64,000 bases of DNA from Zingiber officinale (taxonomy: Eukaryota; Streptophyta; Magnoliopsida; Zingiberales; Zingiberaceae), in NCBI RefSeq assembly GCF_018446385.1, contig NC_055989.1, forward strand, positions 132,335,004 to 132,399,003. Direction: 5' to 3'. Below, piece by piece: positions 53,699 through 64,000 of the stretch. The notes beneath the pieces were generated by a model. That model saw nothing but the letters and a program-made list of their open reading frames with translations. It searched no databases and was not told where the DNA came from. How positions within the stretch are numbered: the stretch's first letter is position 1; each line of letters starts with the position of its first letter. The translations under genes were made by a program, and so were the position numbers.

Positions 53699-55166
53699 TG
53701 ATCCCGGCCCGTCCGGAAGTTGAGTCGGACAGAGGTTGACCGTGTTGTCCTCGTTGTTGACGGAAAGTCGCGGAGACGCCTTGTTGACTTGGCGCCTACC
53801 GGAAAGGTTCTTACGGGTGAGTGACGAGGGGTGATGACGGAGACGATGAGGCGAGGGTCTCCTGCGCACACTTAGACAAACACCCAGGTCGTTAGAGACC
53901 AAGAATCAGGGAAAAAGTCCCCGGGTCAGATTCTCCGATGCTTAAGTCAGATACTTTTTCCCCGGAAGTACAGTGAAACGAAAGGACGAAAAGTAAAGAA
54001 CGAAATGTGAAAAGATGAGTGAGTGTACCTGCGTAGAGACAAAGCCTCCCTTTTTATATGACAGTGGGTACTTCTGGAGTCTGACGAGTGTCAGGGAATG
54101 TCGGGTGTCAGGATTTGTCTGGCGGTGAATGACACATGGCATCTTCCTATAGGTCTAAGGAGGGATCGGTGGGCAATGAGTCCTAGACCGTTAGCATGTT
54201 CCCTGACATGCAGTGATTATTCTCTGACGGGTTATTACGATTCCCTAACTTGATTGTCGTATAGTGTATGCTCGCCCCAGTCAGTTAACCTTAGACTGGG
54301 TCCTCGTACCTGTAAATCTTGACTTGTAGGCATAGACCTGCATCCCTGGCGCATTCCCTGGCTTGTGTTTGTTGTCCCGTAAATCCAGATATGTACGTCC
54401 AGACCTGCATTTGTCATTCGGTCAATCCCGATAAATCTAGACCTGCGCCTACCGCCCTGCCAATCTAGGCCTTCGCTTGTCGTTCCTTAAGTCTCGTCCC
54501 GTACACACGACCCTGCTCCGTATTTTATCCTGTAAGTCCTGAATCGTACGTCCTGGCCCACGTATCCTGTTTTGCATGTCTCGCCCTGTAAATCCCGACC
54601 GGTAAACTTTAGTCCGCTTACCCTGAACTGTACCTCCTGGTCCGTATGTTTGGCTCTACATGTATTATCCTGTGAGTCCTGACCTGTACGTCCTGGTCCA
54701 TATATCCTGTTCTGCATGTCTTCCTGTATCTTGTAAGTCATGACCTGTAAGCCTTAGTCCATCTATCCTGACTTGTATGTCCTGGTCCGTATATCATGAT
54801 CTGTACATCCTGGTTCGTATATCCTGACCTATACATCTTGGTCTGTGTCTCCTGTTCTGCCTGTCTTACCCTGTGAGTTTTGACATGTATCCTGTAAGTC
54901 CTGACATGTACGTCTTACCTTTTGAGTTCTTACTCGCCATGTAGGCCTAACCCCTGAATGTCACTTATGCCCGACCTAGACCGTCCTGTAATCTGGACAT
55001 TTAACCACCATGTCGGGCGAACTTTTGACCACCACGTAGGCTTGACTTCTGATCGCCTCATGGGCTTGACTTCTGATCGCCTCGTGAGCTTGACCTTTGA
55101 CTGTCATATGGGCTTGACTTCTGACCACGTCCGCTATCCGACACCTCTATCATGCACCGTATCACA
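53699..55166. mobile_element. Solo LTR L, copy in unit 1
   Basis: 1,468 bp, TGATCCCGGCC...ACCGTATCACA, between gtggt duplications. It is absent from the related flank at 47280. The interior (54270-54950) is a degenerate minisatellite of gtcctgacctgtacgtcctgg-like units; 54960-55140 has repeated gggcttgacttctgacc. It encodes nothing credible. Family not identified. Confidence 0.82.
54270..54950. repeat. Degenerate minisatellite inside LTR L
   Basis: About 25 imperfect copies of a phrase of about 25 bp built on cctgacctgtacgtcctggt and tatcctg. Open frames in it are composition effects. Present also at 57480-58135. Confidence 0.75.
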
Positions 55167-55550
55167 GTGGTCAATGGACGATTCAACTCACACATTCACT
55201 GAAGATTGTTGGTGTGGATGACGAAGAAGCCTTGACGTACTTCATCAGAGGGTTAGACCGGCGTTGAGGAGATCCTGGAAGCCACTCAGACATACATAGG
55301 CATGGGTATGAGTATGAGTATGAAAATGGAGAATTGGATTCATTTTAAACTTTGTGTTTGGTTGATGAAAATAAAATCAAAATTTTGGAATGAAAGCTAA
55401 AAATTTGGATAATGATGAAACTCATCTCCGATGTAAATAAAAATAAAAATTAAGTTTTAGACGAAAATATTCTTAATATATTTGTTCAATTTTTCTTTCA
55501 AATTACTTTCCCTCTTATTATTTTCTCTCATCATACTTTCTTTATTCTAA

Positions 55551-55762
55551 GTTCCCTCGGGACAGTCTAGTGGCTAGTGCATGAGGTGTTGCCACCATGA
55601 GATCTGGGGTTCAAATCTCGGTAAAACCAATGTAAATGCCTCTCTTATGTGTGCTAGTCACTATTCCAAATGCTAGTAGTCGCCCGTTATTTACCTACTT
55701 CATGTTAGCCCTGGTACGGGTTGGCGGAGGCGTTGGTGGCGAGCGTATTCGCCTTTTGCCAC
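55551..55762 (+). mobile_element. tRNA-derived SINE, copy 2
   Basis: gttccctcgggacagtctag, A-box-like tagtggctagtgc, B box GGTTCAAATCT at 55608-55618, body tgtgctagtcactattccaa..., end cgtattcgccttttgcc. Followed by the pyrimidine tract. Confidence 0.78.
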
Positions 55763-56120
55763 CATACTTTTTTTATTCTCATTATCTCATCACACTTTCT
55801 CTCTTATCAAATTTTCTCTCTCCTCATTTTCTCTCATCACACGCTCTCTCTTCTCATTTTCTCTCATTATACTCTCATTCTTTATTCTCTTCCATCATAC
55901 TTTCATTTTCATTAGACTTTCTCTCTCTTCATCCTTTCTACTCATGCTTTCAATCTCACCATACACTCTTTTCTTATTTTTTTTCTCATTACACTTTTTC
56001 TTTCATTATACTTTCTTTCTCTTCAATCTTTTTCATCATTCTCTCTCATCATTATTTATCTCTAATCATAATTTTTCTTTCCTCAAGTTCTCCTATCAGA
56101 CTCTCTCCTCATTCCCTTTT
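55755..56120 (+). repeat. Pyrimidine-rich tract, unit 1
   Basis: ttctctcatcacac-type words, as at 50262-50835. The long open frames here are not genes. Confidence 0.85.
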
Positions 56121-56207
56121 AAGTGAGCCATTGGTTTGACTTATTATAGACATTTAAAAGAGAGATCTGCGAAGGCAACTATTGGCCTAATTAACATGAT
56201 CTACAAA

Positions 56208-56643
56208 CACTATAATCAAGATTACCGATGAAAATATCCGCCGGTATTTCGTCAGTATTTAATATTTTCAACGGATTTTCGACAGAATTATAGGTGTCGG
56301 AAGCTGATTTGTCGGAAACGGGATTATCGACGGAATAGCGTATTCTGTCGGTAAAATTCTACCGACTGAAAATCAGTCTGTCGGTAATAACGTCAGAACA
56401 GTAGAATGGAATCGTCGCAAAATACCGACGAAAACACAGGTTCCGTCGATATTTATCGACGAAAAAGTCGCTTCCGTCGGTAAATCCCAACGGAATACGA
56501 GTTCCGTCGGCAAATCCCAACGGAATACGAGTTCCGTCGGCAATTTAACGGAATAAATCGTTGGTAACTTTTTCGATAATTTCCGATGGAAGTTAGTTTC
56601 CGTCGGTAATCCATCGGTAAAGGAAAAAAAATTGACAGAACCA
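56208..56643. mobile_element. CACTA element end, truncated copy in unit 1
   Basis: cactataatcaagattaccg, then subterminal repeats of ccgtcggtaa and ttccgtcgg in both orientations (56235-56620), ending at the duplication joint. The CACTAC terminus seen in unit 2 has lost caaaaa here. Confidence 0.75.
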
Positions 56644-56887
56644 TATAAAATTGCTGGATGAGTTGTTCTTGCGCTGGGAAAGACAACCATTACATGCATA
56701 ATTATTTTTTTTTTGTCCTTTTTTTTGTACATTAAATTTTAAATAATTATTTCCCCTCTAAGCCTCCAAACAACACACAATGCTAGCTATAATTACGAAT
56801 GGTATTACGGGAAGATATTGTAATTAATGTGGATGATTTCTGTTTCAGTCAAATAACATAGATAGTCCAGGCTTAGTCATTGGTGGT

Positions 56888-58409
56888 TTACCTCGTCCGG
56901 AAGTTGAGTCGGACAGAGGTTGATCGTGTTGTCCCCGCTGTTGACGGAAAGTCGCAGAGACGCCTTGTTGACCTAGCGTCTACTGGAAAAGTTCTCACGG
57001 GTGAGTGATGAGGGGTGATGACGGAGACGATGAGGCGAGGGTCTCCTGCACACACTTAGACAAGCACCCAGGTCGTTAAAGACCAAGAACCAGGGAAAAA
57101 GTCTCCGGGTCAGGCCCTCCGACGCTCAAGATAGGTACTTTTTCCCAGAAGTACAGTGAAACGAAATGACGAAAAGTAAAGAACGAAATGTGAAAAGATG
57201 AGTGAGTGTACCTGTGTAGAGACAAAGCCTCCCTTTTTATATGGCAGTGGGTACTTCTGGAGTCTGACAAGTATCAGGGAATGTCGGGTGTCAGGATTTG
57301 TCTGGCGGTGAATGACACATGGCATCTTCCTATATGTCTAAGGAGGGATCGGTGGGCAATGAGCCCTAGACTGTTAGCATATTCCCTGACATGCAGTGAT
57401 TATTCTCTGACGGGTTGTTACGATTCCCTAACTTGATTGTAGTATAGTGTATGCTCGCCCCGGTCTGTTAACCTTAGATTGAGTCCTCGTACCTACAAAT
57501 CTTGACCTGCAGGCACAGACCTGCATTCCCTGACGCATTCCTTGGTTTGTGTTTGTTGTCCCGTAAATCCAGATCTGTACGTCTAGACCTACATTTGTCA
57601 TTCGGTCAATCTCGGTAGATCTAGACCTGCGCCTATCGCCCTGCCAATCTAGGCCTTCGCTTGCCGTTCCTTAAGTCTCGTCCCGTACGCACGACCCTGC
57701 TCCGTATTTTATCCTGTAAGTCCTGAATCGTACGTCCTGACCCACATATCCTATTTTGCATGTCTCACCCTGTAAATCCCGACCGGTAAACCTTAGTCCG
57801 CTTACCCTGAACTGTACGTCCTGGTTCGTATGTCTGGCTCTGCATGTCTTATCCTGTGAGTCATGACCTGTACGTCCTGGTCCGTATATCCTGTTCTGCA
57901 TGTCTTCCTGTGTCTTGTAAGTCCTGACCTGTAAGCCTTAGTCTGGCTATCCTGACCTGTATGTCCTGGTCTGTATATCCTGACCTGTATGTTCTGGCCC
58001 GTATATCCTGACCTGTACATCCTGTCCTATACATCTTGGTCTGTGTCTCATGTTCTTCCTGTTTTACCCTGTGAGTTTTGACCTGTATCCTGTAAGTCCT
58101 GACCTGTATCCCGTAAGTCCTGACCTGTACGTCTTACCTTCCGAGTTCTTACTCGCCATGTAGGCCTAACTCCTGAATGCCACTTATGCCCGACTTGGAT
58201 CGTCCTATAATCTGGACATTTAACCACCACGTAGGGCGGGCTTTTGACCACCACGTAGGCTGGACATTTGACCATCACGTAGGTTTGACTTCTGACCGCC
58301 TCATGGGCTTGACTTTTGACCACCTCGTGAGCTTAACCTCTGACTGCCACATGGGCTTGACTTCTGACCACGTCCGCTATCCGACCCCTCTATCATGCAC
58401 CGTATCACA
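56888..58409. mobile_element. Solo LTR L, copy in unit 2
   Basis: About 1,522 bp, the duplicate of 53699-55166, with first bases changed to ttacctcg and an extra stretch of minisatellite near 57950-58110. It arrived by duplication, not by a second insertion. Confidence 0.8.
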
Positions 58410-58794
58410 ATGGTCAATGGACGATTCAACTCACACATTCACTGAAGATTGTTGGTGTGGATGACGAAGAAGCCTTGACGTACTTCATCGGAGGGTTAGA
58501 CTGGCGTTGAGGAGATCCTGGCAAGCCACTCAGACATACATAGGCATGGATATGAGTATGGGTATGAAAATGGAGAATTTGATTCATTTTAAACCTTGTG
58601 TTTGGTTGATGAAAATAAAATCAAAATTTTGGAATGAAAGCTAAAAATTTGGATAATGATGAAACTCATCTCCGATGTAAATAAAAATGAAAATTAAGTT
58701 TTAGACGAAAATATTCTTAATATATTTGTTTAATTTTTCTTTCAAATTACTTTCCTTCTCATTATTTTCTCTCATCATATTTTCTTTATTCTGA

Positions 58795-58987
58795 GTTCCC
58801 TCGGGAGAGTCTAGTTGCTAACGCATGAGGTGTTGCCACCATGAGATCTGGGATTCAAATCTCGACAAAACCAAGGTAAATACCTCCCTTATGTGTGCTA
58901 GTCAATATTCCAAAGGCTACTTCGTGTTAGCCCTGGTACGGGTTGGCGGAGACGTTGGTGGCGAGCGTATTCGCCTTTTGCCACCAT
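58795..58987 (+). mobile_element. tRNA-derived SINE, copy 3 (partly deleted)
   Basis: The duplicate of copy 2, lacking about 22 bp after caaaggct. B box reads GATTCAAATCT. Confidence 0.72.
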
Positions 58988-59312
58988 ACTTTTTTTATTC
59001 TCATTATCTCATCACACTTTCTCTCTTATCATATTTTCTCTCTCCTCATTTTCTCTCATCACACGCTCTCTCTTCTCATTTTCTCTCATTATACTCTTTC
59101 TCTTTATTCTCTTCTATCATACTTTCATTTTCATTAGACTTTCTCTCTCTTCATCCTTTCTACATATGCTTTCTATCTCACCATACACTCTTTTCTTATT
59201 TTGTTCTCATTACACTTTCTCTCTCATTATATTTTCTTTCTCTTCAATATATTTCATCATTCTCTCTCATCATAATTTCTCTTTCCTCAATTTCTCCTAT
59301 CAGACTCTCTCC
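58985..59312 (+). repeat. Pyrimidine-rich tract, unit 2
   Basis: The duplicate of 55755-56120. Confidence 0.85.
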
Positions 59313-59769
59313 TCATTCCCTTTTAAGTGAGCCATTGGTTTGACTTATTATAGACATTTAGAAGAGAGATCTGCAAAGGCAACTATTGGCCTAATTAACA
59401 TGATCTACAAACACTACAAAAATAATCAAGATTACCGATGAAAATATCCGTCGGTATTTAATATTTTCGACGGAATTATAGGTGTCGGAAGCTGATTTGT
59501 CGGAAACGGAATTATCGACGAAATAGCGTATTCTGTCGATAAAATTCTACCCACTGAAAATCAGCCCGTCGGTAATAACGCCGGAACAGTAGAATGGAAT
59601 CGTCGTAAAATACCGATGGAAACACAGGTTCCGTCGGTAAATCCCAACGGAATACGAGTTCCATCGGCAATTTATCGGAATAAATTGTTGGTAATTTTTT
59701 CGATAATTTCTGACGGAAGTTAGTTTCCGTCGGTAATCCATCGGTAAAGGAAAAAAAAATTGACAGAAC

Positions 59770-60429
59770 ATATCTGTTTTCTCGCTTTCCCTATTTACAA
59801 TTTTCAAATATCCAAAACCATTATAGATGATGGCATTATAATCCATTACATACAATCCACACATACAAAAATATAATCCACATACACATACATCATATAA
59901 CAATCACATACAAACAATCACACATATAAAATCCACACATAAAAATAAAATTTATACATCCTAACAATTCATTCTTCTTCATATAAACTTATAAGGACAA
60001 ATAAACTAACATTTATACTATAAAAAACAATCCAAATCATCTAAACTAAACAATTCTGCAGAATACAAATACAAATATCCATATATAAATCCAAGTTTAT
60101 AGAATACATATTGAATACAAGAAACAAGATAATAGCGAAATTTTACCAAAAGACAAACATCAAATGATCATGTTGATGTATAAATAAATATTTTTTTATA
60201 TATGTATAACAAATTTTATTTATAATAAAATGATACATGAACAGTAGAATGAGCATATGATGATGTGAAGAGTCAATATGTAAATAGAATTGAACATGAC
60301 TCCTGAAACACATAGTAATAAAATATTTAGAAATGAGCTTATTGTAATATCAAAACAGAATAAATATATTATCACGGTCTATATATGATAAATAAAAAAC
60401 TAAAGTGTAATTGAACAAACCAGTGTAGT
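59770..60429. other. A/T-rich interior of the CACTA remnant
   Basis: Runs of acacatacaaaaatataatcc-like sequence. No gene seen. Confidence 0.5.
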
Positions 60430-61680
60430 TGAGCATACCTCAGAAAAAGCTAATCATCATCGCCTGATGAATCTTGAAACTCCTATAACTCAAAACCATG
60501 TGATGCCTGGGTGAAATTTGCCATGATCGCTCGCATCTGAACCATGAGATCTTCATTACTCTTGTCATGTTCGGCTCTCTTCTTCTCCTCATCAACTCTC
60601 CACTGATCCATATCAGTCATCCTCTGATCCATTGATTTCAATTGAGTGCGCAGTTCTTGATTTTCACGTCTTAAAGACTACATCTCACTAGAAGAAGAGG
60701 AACTAGCACGACCTGCCGGATTTCTCAAACAATCAAATGCAACTTTGGCTTGAGAGCCAAGGTCATAGAGGGTAGAGTTTTTTGTCCTTCCACCGACAAC
60801 ATCATAATAAATCTCATTTAAAACATCGGTGGATAGAGACTGTGACTTTTCCCCCACTGCTAATGGCTGAGATGTCTGAGCCACCCTTTCTGTCATTTGT
60901 TGCTATATACAAAAATATAATAACAAATTTAATCAGTATTACTAAATACTAATCAAGATAGAAATAAACAAATGTAATAAAGTTAATAGTCTTACATGTA
61001 TAGTCTGAGATCGATAATCAACAAATGACCCATCCTTCTTCTTGTGGGTCTTGAGAAAGACCTCCATACATGTGGGTTGTCGAGCAAGCTCACGTTCCTA
61101 CATTCAAAATAGTTTTGGATAAAATTATACAAGATTGGTAATAAATACAAAGTTTGGATAATTATACTCACCAGATTCATGGTATCCTCAACAATAGATC
61201 TGGATCCTGGCGTATGTCGAGCGGTTCCAGTACTCGGGCCACCTGACTCTGTATTTCTAATTGTTTTTACCTTTTCAGCATTTTATTGCCACCTTTCTAT
61301 AGCCCAGGTGGTCGTCCATGCACTCCATATTGCATTAGAAATATACGAAGGTCTAGTGCCCTTCTTTCTCATATAATACATATAATCTCTGTACAGTTTG
61401 ACACAGTAAGTATTCTATGTAGCTTTAAATTGCTCTTCTTGCCCGTCCTCCCATGTATATCTTTCCTGCAATTATAAGTTAAACATTTAGTTTAAATGAA
61501 AACTATATTATAGAATATCAAATATATTAAATTTACTTACCACAAATTCATTATAATAAAATAGTTTCATCTCCTGGTCTACATGCCTCTATGTAGTACC
61601 AGACGTGCAAATTCATTCCTTGAATTTTCCTGTGATATATGTGGCAACTCGATGGCCATCAGGAGTGAACCTGCACAAAA
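60430..61680 (-). pseudogene. Plant transposase (Ptta/En/Spm, transposase_24 type) remnant
   Basis: Minus-strand pieces, in order from 61680: FTPDGHRVATYITGKFKE, RYTWEDGQEEQFKAT, YRDYMYYMRKKGTRPSYISN, AIWSAWTT, ESGGPSTGTARHTPGSRS, RELARQPTCMEVFLKTHKKK then DGSFVDYRSQT, and MTERVAQTSQPLAVGEK with a Ser-rich linker, ending in a Lys/Glu/Gln coiled-coil stretch and QASHGFEL near 60485. The pieces are separated by A/T-rich gaps (about 60900-60995, 61100-61165, 61470-61545) that could be introns, so the gene may be split rather than wholly decayed. Stops are present at least near 61407 and 61600. I assign the family from the GS(x)SxHTxGSRS and TH..KDGSFVD signatures. Confidence 0.7.
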
Positions 61681-61694
61681 TAATATAAAGTTAT

Positions 61695-62620
61695 TGTTGG
61701 GATCTTGACGTCTGCTAGAGGGGGGTGAATAGTGTCTCACCCAAATCGTCGCTTCCTATGCTTGTTAGTGCACAGCGGAAATACAAAACAAATCTAACAA
61801 ATAGGAAGCTAAACCCTAGAGGCAATAACCAAGACAATCAAACCTCTAACACGTTTATGTAATGTGGTTCGGAGATCACTTACTCCTACTCCACGGCTGT
61901 CCGTAAGGTAGACAATCCCGATCCGTCGGTGGATGACTTCCTGAAAAACCTCCGGCTATCTCAAGTAGCTCCTTGTGGGTGGAGAAACCTCGCCACAAAC
62001 TCGCACAAGCTCTTGATCACTCAAGAAGACCTTGGAGACTCTAATAAGGGTTAACTACCTCTATTTTCGTCAACCTCAACCAAGCTCCCAAGGCTTGGTT
62101 ATATAGGTCATGGGTTGAAAAATTCCGCCTACCAGTCGACTGCTAAAACCATCAGTAGACTGCCCTCTTATGGAGATTTGACCGTTACATCTCAACGGCT
62201 CGATACCAGTCGACTGATGAAACCACCAGTCGACTGCTACAGTAATGCTACAGTGTTGCTACAGTAACGTTACAGTAAAACCCTAATTCTAAGATTTTAC
62301 CCTCGAGTACATTCACTCAGCGCTCGTCCTCGCCCGACCAACCTAGACCTGGCCATATAGCCTCCTCCATCAGCCTTGCGTCCCTCGGATGTCTCCTCAT
62401 CCTTCACGTCTTACCTTCTGGAGCTTCCATCGGCCTTGTCATTGTTGTCGGGTCTTTCTTTGCCAAGAGGTCGAACCTCCGGGTCTTCGTTCATTGCCAA
62501 GTCACACTTGGACTTACGTTGCCAAGACTACCTACTTGAACTTACACCGCCAAGACTCATCCTTGGACTTTCCTCCTTTGCCAAGACTCATCCTTAGACT
62601 TACGTTGCCAAGACTACCTA
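61695..62620 (-). mobile_element. LTR I fragment, minus strand
   Basis: Left end TGTTGGGATCTTGACG then gaggggggtgaatag, the usual LTR 3' end seen in reverse (compare 43629 and 25699). Features: ccagtcgactgctaaaacc repeats (62130-62245), a TATA-like tatataacc near 62097, and ttgccaagactcatccttgg repeats (62460-62615). It stops at 62620 where a copy of element D begins, so its U3 start is lost. Confidence 0.65.
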
Positions 62621-64000
62621 ATGTTTAATTAGACTTAGGGCTTTCAGAAAGTACATTAAATATTTGATTTCATTATGAGGCTTTGTCTAGAAGTGATTGA
62701 TGATCTAATAACCAAGAAGGCCTAGTGCCTCGCCACAGCCTGGAAGTCAATTAACGAAATAGAATGTTTAATTGACTAACTAATAAAATATTTAATTATA
62801 ATTAAAAAAATACTTTAAATAGTTACTCATTTTTGTTAATCTTTTTAAACTTATAAATTTTAACTTAAAAGTTTTTTTAAATTATCTTTACAAAGTTAGT
62901 TTTTGCAAACTTAGAAAAATATTGATATTTTTTATGATATCAAAAAAATTTTAAATATTTTTCTAAGCGCTATCAAAATAATTTTCAAAAGTTTCAGAGT
63001 TTTTTCAAAAACTTAATAAATTCTTTAAAATGTTGAAAATCAGTTTTAGAGTTTTTTTTTAACTAAAAACTTTATTATTATTTTTTTTTTGAAAAAGTAA
63101 CCCTTAGATTTTTTTTTTGTACCCCATTTTTTATGTGATCAAAGGAGGAGAAGGGAAGATTAAGTCTAGGGGAGGTAGCTTAACCTTTTTAAAAATTTTT
63201 GCACTTTAATTACAAAATTATTGCTTTTATTTTATGTTGATTTACCCTAACTTAACTTAAGTTGCTCACATCAAAAAAGGAGAAATTGTTGGTATCACAG
63301 GTTATTTTGATGTGATCAAATAAGTTAAGTTAGGTCATGTTATGTTTAACTCTGTGTCTAAATGTGCAAAAACTTAGGAGCACAGGAAGTCGAACAAAAG
63401 ATGCAGCTAGCAAGAAAGATGGTACGGAAGAGAGCCGACGTGGTCGGTGCGTCTGAGGGATGAGGTGCTGCGGAAGAGTACACGGGCGGACGAGAAGGAG
63501 ACCCGCAGTGTTTCTGAGGGACGGGAAACCGGAGTGGAAGCTTGCTCGAGGAGAAGGTCGGAAGCTGGGTTCGGGTGAGCCCTATTCCGGATGGCCGAAA
63601 TCACCCAAGCAAGCAGAGCCGGAGCTGAAGACCCGGACCGAAGCAAGTAGAGCCGGAGCGGAAGGCTCGGACTGAAAAAAGTCAACATGGTTGACTTTCC
63701 TGGTCCGGGCGCCCGGAATGGAGTTTTATCCGGATCGCGTTTGACTGCAATTTGTTACGAAGGGGATAAAATTTTATCTCTCTTTAAGTGTCTGGAACAC
63801 TACCGTTGGATCGATGAAGCCTAACCTAGGTATGCTCTGCAGATTGAGTCATTCCTACATGGTTGTAGACTTGTAGTTGTAGCTTAAAGGTTTGATTTAT
63901 TGTTATTGCTTCAAATCTTGCTCATAAACCTTCAAAAACTTGTCCTTTTTAATAGAAGTGATCATTAGAAGTTCCTCAAGAATTCTTAACATAGATACTG
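62621..64000 (+). repeat. Second copy of the 3' half of element D and its flank
   Basis: Aligns from 29621 to about 30987 with few differences, including the internal tail, polypurine tract, truncated 3' LTR (63287 to about 63795) and about 205 bp of the sequence beyond the truncation. It continues past the window. Confidence 0.88.
63287..63795 (+). mobile_element. Truncated LTR in the second copy of element D
   Basis: TGTTGGTATCACAGG, truncated at the same base as 30783. It lies in the duplicated segment. Confidence 0.75.

Larger units (their letters stand above)
53487..56643. repeat. Tandem duplication, unit 1
   Basis: Unit 1 runs from tataaaactgctgg to ttgacagaac; unit 2 (56644-59769) repeats it in the same order: flank segment, solo LTR L, aactcacacattcactg segment, SINE, pyrimidine tract, CACTA end. 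Differences include small deletions in the SINE and CACTA parts. Confidence 0.88.
56644..59769. repeat. Tandem duplication, unit 2
   Basis: Repeats unit 1. At its right edge ttgacagaac continues into the body of the CACTA element; at its left edge the same ttgacagaac is joined to catataaaattgctgg. This fixes the joint at about 56641-56646. Confidence 0.88.
59412..61694 (-). mobile_element. CACTA (En/Spm) transposon remnant
   Basis: Terminus CACTACAAAAA at 59412, followed by the subterminal array of ccgtcggtaa/ttccgtcgg repeats (59440-59755) to which such transposases bind. Then come A/T-rich DNA and, on the minus strand, transposase_24-like coding at 60430-61680. At 61695 it is cut by an LTR, and no second terminus is in the window. 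Confidence 0.8.

Noticed and set aside
57671..58020. Repetitive YTGQDVQVR-type protein
   Set aside because: It is a translation of the LTR L minisatellite; unit length varies and frames break.

Overview
This window looks like plant nuclear DNA. It has intron-containing coding sequence, Ty1/copia and Ty3/gypsy LTR retrotransposons with initiator-tRNA-Met primer sites, hAT and CACTA DNA transposons, tRNA-derived SINEs, and a secretory alpha-carbonic anhydrase gene with seven short exons. The repeat style suggests a large, repeat-rich, probably monocot genome, possibly Zingiberales. That last point is an inference from general impression; no marker here fixes the species.

Layout. 1-1.3 kb: decayed copia gag (minus). 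1.6-5.3 kb: two related LTRs head to head. 5.3-27.3 kb: a three-layer nest. LTR A (6091-27286, split) was hit by a Sirevirus-like copia element B (7055-26799, minus; target duplication cataa). The 3' LTR of B was then hit by a young Ty3/gypsy element C (7503-17200, minus; target duplication gcgac; 2.8-kb LTRs). 27.3-31 kb: gag-only element D with a truncated 3' LTR. 31-32.7 kb: a SINE and unassigned DNA. 32.7-40 kb: gag-only element G with both LTRs, its 3' LTR cut by an inverted LTR (E) at 40042. 42.4-47.4 kb: alpha-carbonic anhydrase pseudogene carrying a hAT MITE in exon 6, a solo LTR (H) in intron 4 and a solo LTR (K) upstream. 47.4-51.5 kb: repeats and a dead hAT transposase. 51.6-53.3 kb: the only apparently intact host gene, an alpha-carbonic anhydrase of 279 residues on the minus strand. 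53.5-59.8 kb: a ~3.15-kb tandem duplication, each unit holding a solo LTR (L), a SINE, a pyrimidine-rich tract and a CACTA end. 59.4-61.7 kb: CACTA remnant with plant transposase_24-like coding. 61.7-64 kb: LTR fragment joined to a second copy of the 3' half of element D.

The window is mostly a record of transposition. Paralogous blocks give empty-site controls (K and L), and five insertions have exact 5-bp target duplications. The most unusual pattern is in the LTRs. Those of A, G, H and B are arrays of short dyads whose two arms change together from unit to unit, as if the palindrome rather than its sequence were maintained. I found no rRNA, tRNA gene, CRISPR array or prokaryotic feature. 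All coordinates were read by eye; identity statements are estimates.
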